A stretch of 56,050 bases of DNA from Maribacter sp. (GTDB lineage Bacteria; Bacteroidota; Bacteroidia; Flavobacteriales; Flavobacteriaceae). Below the pieces are notes generated by a model, which was given only the letters and a program-made list of their open reading frames with translations, was not told the origin of the DNA and searched no databases. Of this stretch, positions 53,280 to 56,050 are shown piece by piece (the stretch's first letter is position 1; each line of letters starts with the position of its first letter). The position numbers and the translations under genes are program-made. Location of the stretch: positions 1 through 56,050 of the forward strand of contig JAAETN010000333.1 in assembly GCA_024228355.1 (NCBI GenBank), written 5' to 3'.

Positions 53280-54404
53280 ATGAAAATTAAAAGGATTGTT
53301 TTGGTTTGTCTTGTAATAGTGCTGTATGGCTGTAAGGCTCTAAAAAATGCTAACAAAGAGGCCAATATAGCTAAGAATGTTATCCTTCTAATCAGCGATG
53401 GAACTGGATTGTCACAGGTTTCTTCCGCTTTCTACTTCAAAGAGTCTTCACCTAACTATTCTCGATTTAAGAATATAGGTCTAATAAATACTTCGTCCTC
53501 CAGAGAGGATGTCACTGATTCAGCCGCTGGAGCTACAGCGTTCGCCTGTGGTGTTAAAACCTACAATGGCGCAATTGGAGTTGCAGATGATTCGACCGAG
53601 GTAAGGAATTTAGTAGAGATAAGCTCAATGAAAAAAATTAATACGGGAATGATTGCCACTTCTTCTATCACCCATGCCACACCAGCAAGTTTCTATGCAC
53701 ATACCCCTAACAGAGGTTCAGCGGAGATAATTGCCTCGCACTTGGCACAATCCGAAGTAGATTTTTTCGCTGGTGGAGGACTGCAGTTTTTTAACAACCG
53801 AAAAGATGGGCGGAATTTGTTGCATGAATTAACCGAAAATCAATTCAAAATTGATACTACTTCCTTAAATGATTTCTCTACGATCAAGTCGAGTGAAAAG
53901 GTGGGGTATTTATTGGCAAAAGATGCTATGCCTACTGTCACCAAGGGAAGAGGGGACTTTCTTTCCAAAGCAACAGAAATAGCCATACAATTTTTAAGCA
54001 AAGATAATTCTGGGTTTTTCTTAATGTCTGAAGGTTCTCAAATAGATTGGGGAGGCCATGAGAACAATGCACCGTACCTGGTTTCTGAACTTATTGATTT
54101 TGATGACGCGGTGGGCAAGGCATTGGATTATGCCGAAAAAGAAGGTAATACCCTCGTAATCGTCACTTCTGATCATGAAACCGGTGGCTTTACGTTGGCC
54201 GCAAAGAAAAAGAAAACTGAAGATGGTGAAGCGTATAGTGATTATAGTGAAATTGGAATGACCTTTTCAACTACTGGCCATTCTGCGACTTTGATCCCGG
54301 TTTTTGCCTATGGTCCTGGGTCCGAAGAGTTTGCAGGAGTTTATGAAAATACCAATATTTTTGAAAAAATATTGAAAGTAACAAAATGGGGAAGTTTGGA
54401 ATAA
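53280..54404 (+). CDS. alkaline phosphatase, lipoprotein
   Basis: 374 residues with a lipobox (VLYGC, Cys about 18). Metal and active-site motifs are present: LLISDGTGLSQ with the first Asp, D80-S81 in DSAAGATAFACG (phosphorylated Ser), THATPASFYAH, EGSQIDWGGHEN, TSDHETGGF and the final TGHSATLIP. Hydrolyses phosphate monoesters at the cell surface or in the periplasm. Slightly shorter than typical PhoA-type enzymes. No pho box was identified. Monocistronic. Confidence 0.94.
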   Translation: MKIKRIVLVCLVIVLYGCKALKNANKEANIAKNVILLISDGTGLSQVSSAFYFKESSPNYSRFKNIGLINTSSSREDVTDSAAGATAFACGVKTYNGAIGVADDSTEVRNLVEISSMKKINTGMIATSSITHATPASFYAHTPNRGSAEIIASHLAQSEVDFFAGGGLQFFNNRKDGRNLLHELTENQFKIDTTSLNDFSTIKSSEKVGYLLAKDAMPTVTKGRGDFLSKATEIAIQFLSKDNSGFFLMSEGSQIDWGGHENNAPYLVSELIDFDDAVGKALDYAEKEGNTLVIVTSDHETGGFTLAAKKKKTEDGEAYSDYSEIGMTFSTTGHSATLIPVFAYGPGSEEFAGVYENTNIFEKILKVTKWGSLE

Positions 54405-54716
54405 GTGCCAGAAAAGATGCAGTCAACAAAGTGTACGATTGCCCTTTCTTTTTTCCTCCGCGAACATTGTTAAGAAAATCAACCACTACTTTTTTGTTAA
54501 TTCGTGATTACCGCCGTCCGGACCAACATTCACGATCCAACCATGGTATTGAATTAATTCATCGTATTTTCTTGAGATGGTAAGGATTGTGATTTGAATA
54601 ATTTAGGTGTTGATTTGTGTACGGAAAGTATGGTATAATATTGCTATATTTAAGATGCAATATTTGGCACCTTTATCAAGCATATAGTACTATCAATTTC
54701 CTTTAACTAGATATTT
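54405..54716. other. 312-bp gap with possible gene remnant
   Basis: On the minus strand, between about 54607 and 54492, an ATG-less frame reads SRKYDELIQYHGWIVNVG then PDGGNHELTKK and stop; a second frame beyond it continues VVVDFLNNVRGG. The composition is protein-like, so it may be a decayed coding end. An inverted repeat ATATTGC/GCAATAT (54638-54663) lies near the next gene. No intact gene or strong promoter is seen. Confidence 0.3.
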
Positions 54717-56024
54717 ATGCATAGACGAAAATTCATTAAATCGAATGCTCTTGGAGCAGTAACTTTGGGCGGTTCCTCTTTGTTTCCTGATTTTCTTCAA
54801 GGTAGTAACAGAAAGAATGGGGGAAAATCCTATGCGGAATATCTTAGAAATAGTGCTGTGCCGAAAGAGGAACTTGAAATTTTTCTCAATAAGAATTCTT
54901 GGGCCCAGTTCGATTCCGAAGTCGGTTATATTTTGGGTAACTACATGCCGCATGATGGGATAGATAAGAGTTTTACTTTGTCTACCGTGATGTATGATGG
55001 TAAGAGGACCAATACCGTATATAATGAAAAACCATGCCGAATCAATACTTATGGTGATAGTTTTACGCATTGCCATCAGGTAAGTGATGCTGAAACCTGG
55101 CAAGAATATCTTGCAGGTCATTTGGGTGAACCCATTCAAAATTTCGGTATGGGCGGGTTTGGGGTATACCAGGCGTATAGGAGGCTGATGAGAAGGGAAA
55201 AAGTTGATAAAGATTCTAAATATGTAATGCTGTATATGTGGGGTGATGATTATGTGAGAAGTGTTTTTAGATGTCGTTATGCAACCTATTATAAACACTG
55301 GAACGATTATGGTGGCTATATGTTTCATGGTAATTTTTGGTCTAATATTGAAATGGACCTGGATTCCGGAAAACTGGTTGAAAAGGAAAACAGAATAGCC
55401 GTCAAGGAAGATGTGTACAAAATGTCAGATCCAGAATTTATGTATGATAATCTAAAAGATGATCTGATGGTACAGCTTCACTTGCTAAGTGCTGATATGG
55501 TAAATTCAGATGTCGATACGAAAGGATTAAAAAAACTGGCCCATATATTGAAACTGCCGGAAATGGATTTTTCCAGCCCTGAAAAAATGATAAAGACAGC
55601 TACTGCCTTAAAGAACAAATATGCCTTTGAAGCTACAAAGTACATTTTAAAAAAAACCGATGCATTTTGTAAGGAACATGGAAAAGAACTCCTACTCATT
55701 CATTTTGATCCCTCTGGGGTGTTTAAACCAATGGTTAGGGGTGAATCTCGATATGATCAGGAAATTGTCGATTTTATCGAATCCAATGGGTATAGATTTT
55801 TTGATATGAACGCAGTACATCTGGAAGACTTTAAAAGTTTCAACCTCACTTTGGAGGAATATATGAAACGATATTTTAATGGTCATTATACCCCTTCAGG
55901 AAATCACTTTTTCGCCTATGCCATTAAGGATATTGTAGTCAACTGGTTAAATCCCAAACCTATAACCTATCAACAAGATGATAGCAAATATATTAAGTTT
56001 GAAGGCTATTTACCCAAACACTGA
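54717..56024 (+). CDS. SGNH/GDSL hydrolase-like exported protein
   Basis: 435 residues. The N-terminus (HRRKFIKSNALGAVTLGGSS) is a plausible twin-arginine signal. The block I motif NTYGDSFTHC has Ser115; block III may be NFGMGGFGVYQ, giving the oxyanion Gly and Asn; and the C-terminal NGHYTPSGNHFFAYA carries a candidate catalytic His about where the family D-x-x-H lies. It may de-esterify a polysaccharide or lipid. The second domain (about 200-330) is helical and unassigned. Complete; the stop is 26 bp before the window end. Confidence 0.8.
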   Translation: MHRRKFIKSNALGAVTLGGSSLFPDFLQGSNRKNGGKSYAEYLRNSAVPKEELEIFLNKNSWAQFDSEVGYILGNYMPHDGIDKSFTLSTVMYDGKRTNTVYNEKPCRINTYGDSFTHCHQVSDAETWQEYLAGHLGEPIQNFGMGGFGVYQAYRRLMRREKVDKDSKYVMLYMWGDDYVRSVFRCRYATYYKHWNDYGGYMFHGNFWSNIEMDLDSGKLVEKENRIAVKEDVYKMSDPEFMYDNLKDDLMVQLHLLSADMVNSDVDTKGLKKLAHILKLPEMDFSSPEKMIKTATALKNKYAFEATKYILKKTDAFCKEHGKELLLIHFDPSGVFKPMVRGESRYDQEIVDFIESNGYRFFDMNAVHLEDFKSFNLTLEEYMKRYFNGHYTPSGNHFFAYAIKDIVVNWLNPKPITYQQDDSKYIKFEGYLPKH

Positions 56025-56050
56025 CTTGTTCTGTATAAACATGTTAAAAC

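Noticed and set aside
54271-54486. 71-codon minus-strand ORF at the end of the phosphatase gene
   Set aside because: Mostly antisense to the intact phosphatase; only the part beyond 54405 looks protein-like, and it is reported as a possible remnant.
54386-54583. 65-codon plus-strand ORF after the phosphatase
   Set aside because: Overlaps the phosphatase end in another frame and has no recognisable features.
1-56050. CRISPR array, tRNA or rRNA
   Set aside because: No regularly spaced repeat-spacer series, no cloverleaf with a CCA-type end and no rRNA-like sequence was noticed on reading; a dedicated tRNA scan was not possible.

Overview
The window looks like chromosomal DNA from a marine-type member of the Bacteroidota, most likely the family Flavobacteriaceae. 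The evidence is AT-rich DNA, a SusC/SusD outer-membrane pair, lipoproteins with short lipoboxes, a DUF2911 protein, TAnnTTTG-type promoter elements, and almost no strong Shine-Dalgarno sequences. No rRNA, tRNA, CRISPR array, transposase or phage gene was seen. Taxonomy is inferred from gene content only.

Layout. (1) 0.1-5.0 kb, plus strand: a DsrE-like exported protein, an M20D amidohydrolase, a GltB-like FMN protein, an OmpA-like coiled-coil protein and a small membrane protein. (2) 5.1-8.1 kb, minus: an M1 aminopeptidase overlapping a patatin phospholipase. (3) 8.2-10.75 kb, plus: recG carrying an in-frame DUF559 endonuclease-like cassette, followed by two palindromic elements and a two-way terminator; then a DUF2911/TPR protein on the minus strand. 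(4) 12.4-17.5 kb, plus: leuC-[four-helix-bundle gene]-leuD-leuA-leuB. Facing it, after a serine hydrolase, is the minus-strand operon ilvD-ilvB-ilvN-ilvC-ilvA (26.0-19.1 kb). Together these cover the core of isoleucine, leucine and valine synthesis. (5) 26.4-35.7 kb, plus: a membrane LytTR regulator, then a compact run of di-heme peroxidase, beta-helix/cytochrome c fusion, SusC, SusD and PKD lipoprotein. (6) 35.9-38.0 kb: aldehyde dehydrogenase and nitroreductase. (7) 42.6-38.0 kb, minus: DUF2891, Nramp-like transporter, pxpA, pxpB, pxpC, an apparent 5-oxoproline uptake and hydrolysis operon. (8) 42.8-43.9 kb: a zinc-finger nuclease-like protein and a membrane protein. (9) 43.9-56 kb, plus: mostly single exported genes, three with Tat-like leaders: HisC-like aminotransferase, FAD amine oxidase plus monoheme cytochrome, MltF-like transglycosylase, class V PLP enzyme, TolB/TPR membrane protein, alkaline phosphatase and SGNH hydrolase.

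The most unusual signal is a set of small repeat-bounded insertions in or beside housekeeping genes. A DUF559 cassette with hairpin-ended inverted repeats lies in frame between helicase motifs II and III of RecG. An S23/IVP-type four-helix-bundle gene flanked by inverted heptad-repeat arrays sits between leuC and leuD, and a gene-less array of the same type sits between leuA and leuB. A solo hairpin resembling the recG cassette ends lies at the ilvA start, and two further palindromic elements lie after recG. The second notable unit is the peroxidase/beta-helix-cytochrome/SusCD operon with candidate LytTR operators. The third is an Nramp-like transporter without the metal-binding motif, embedded in the pxpABC operon.
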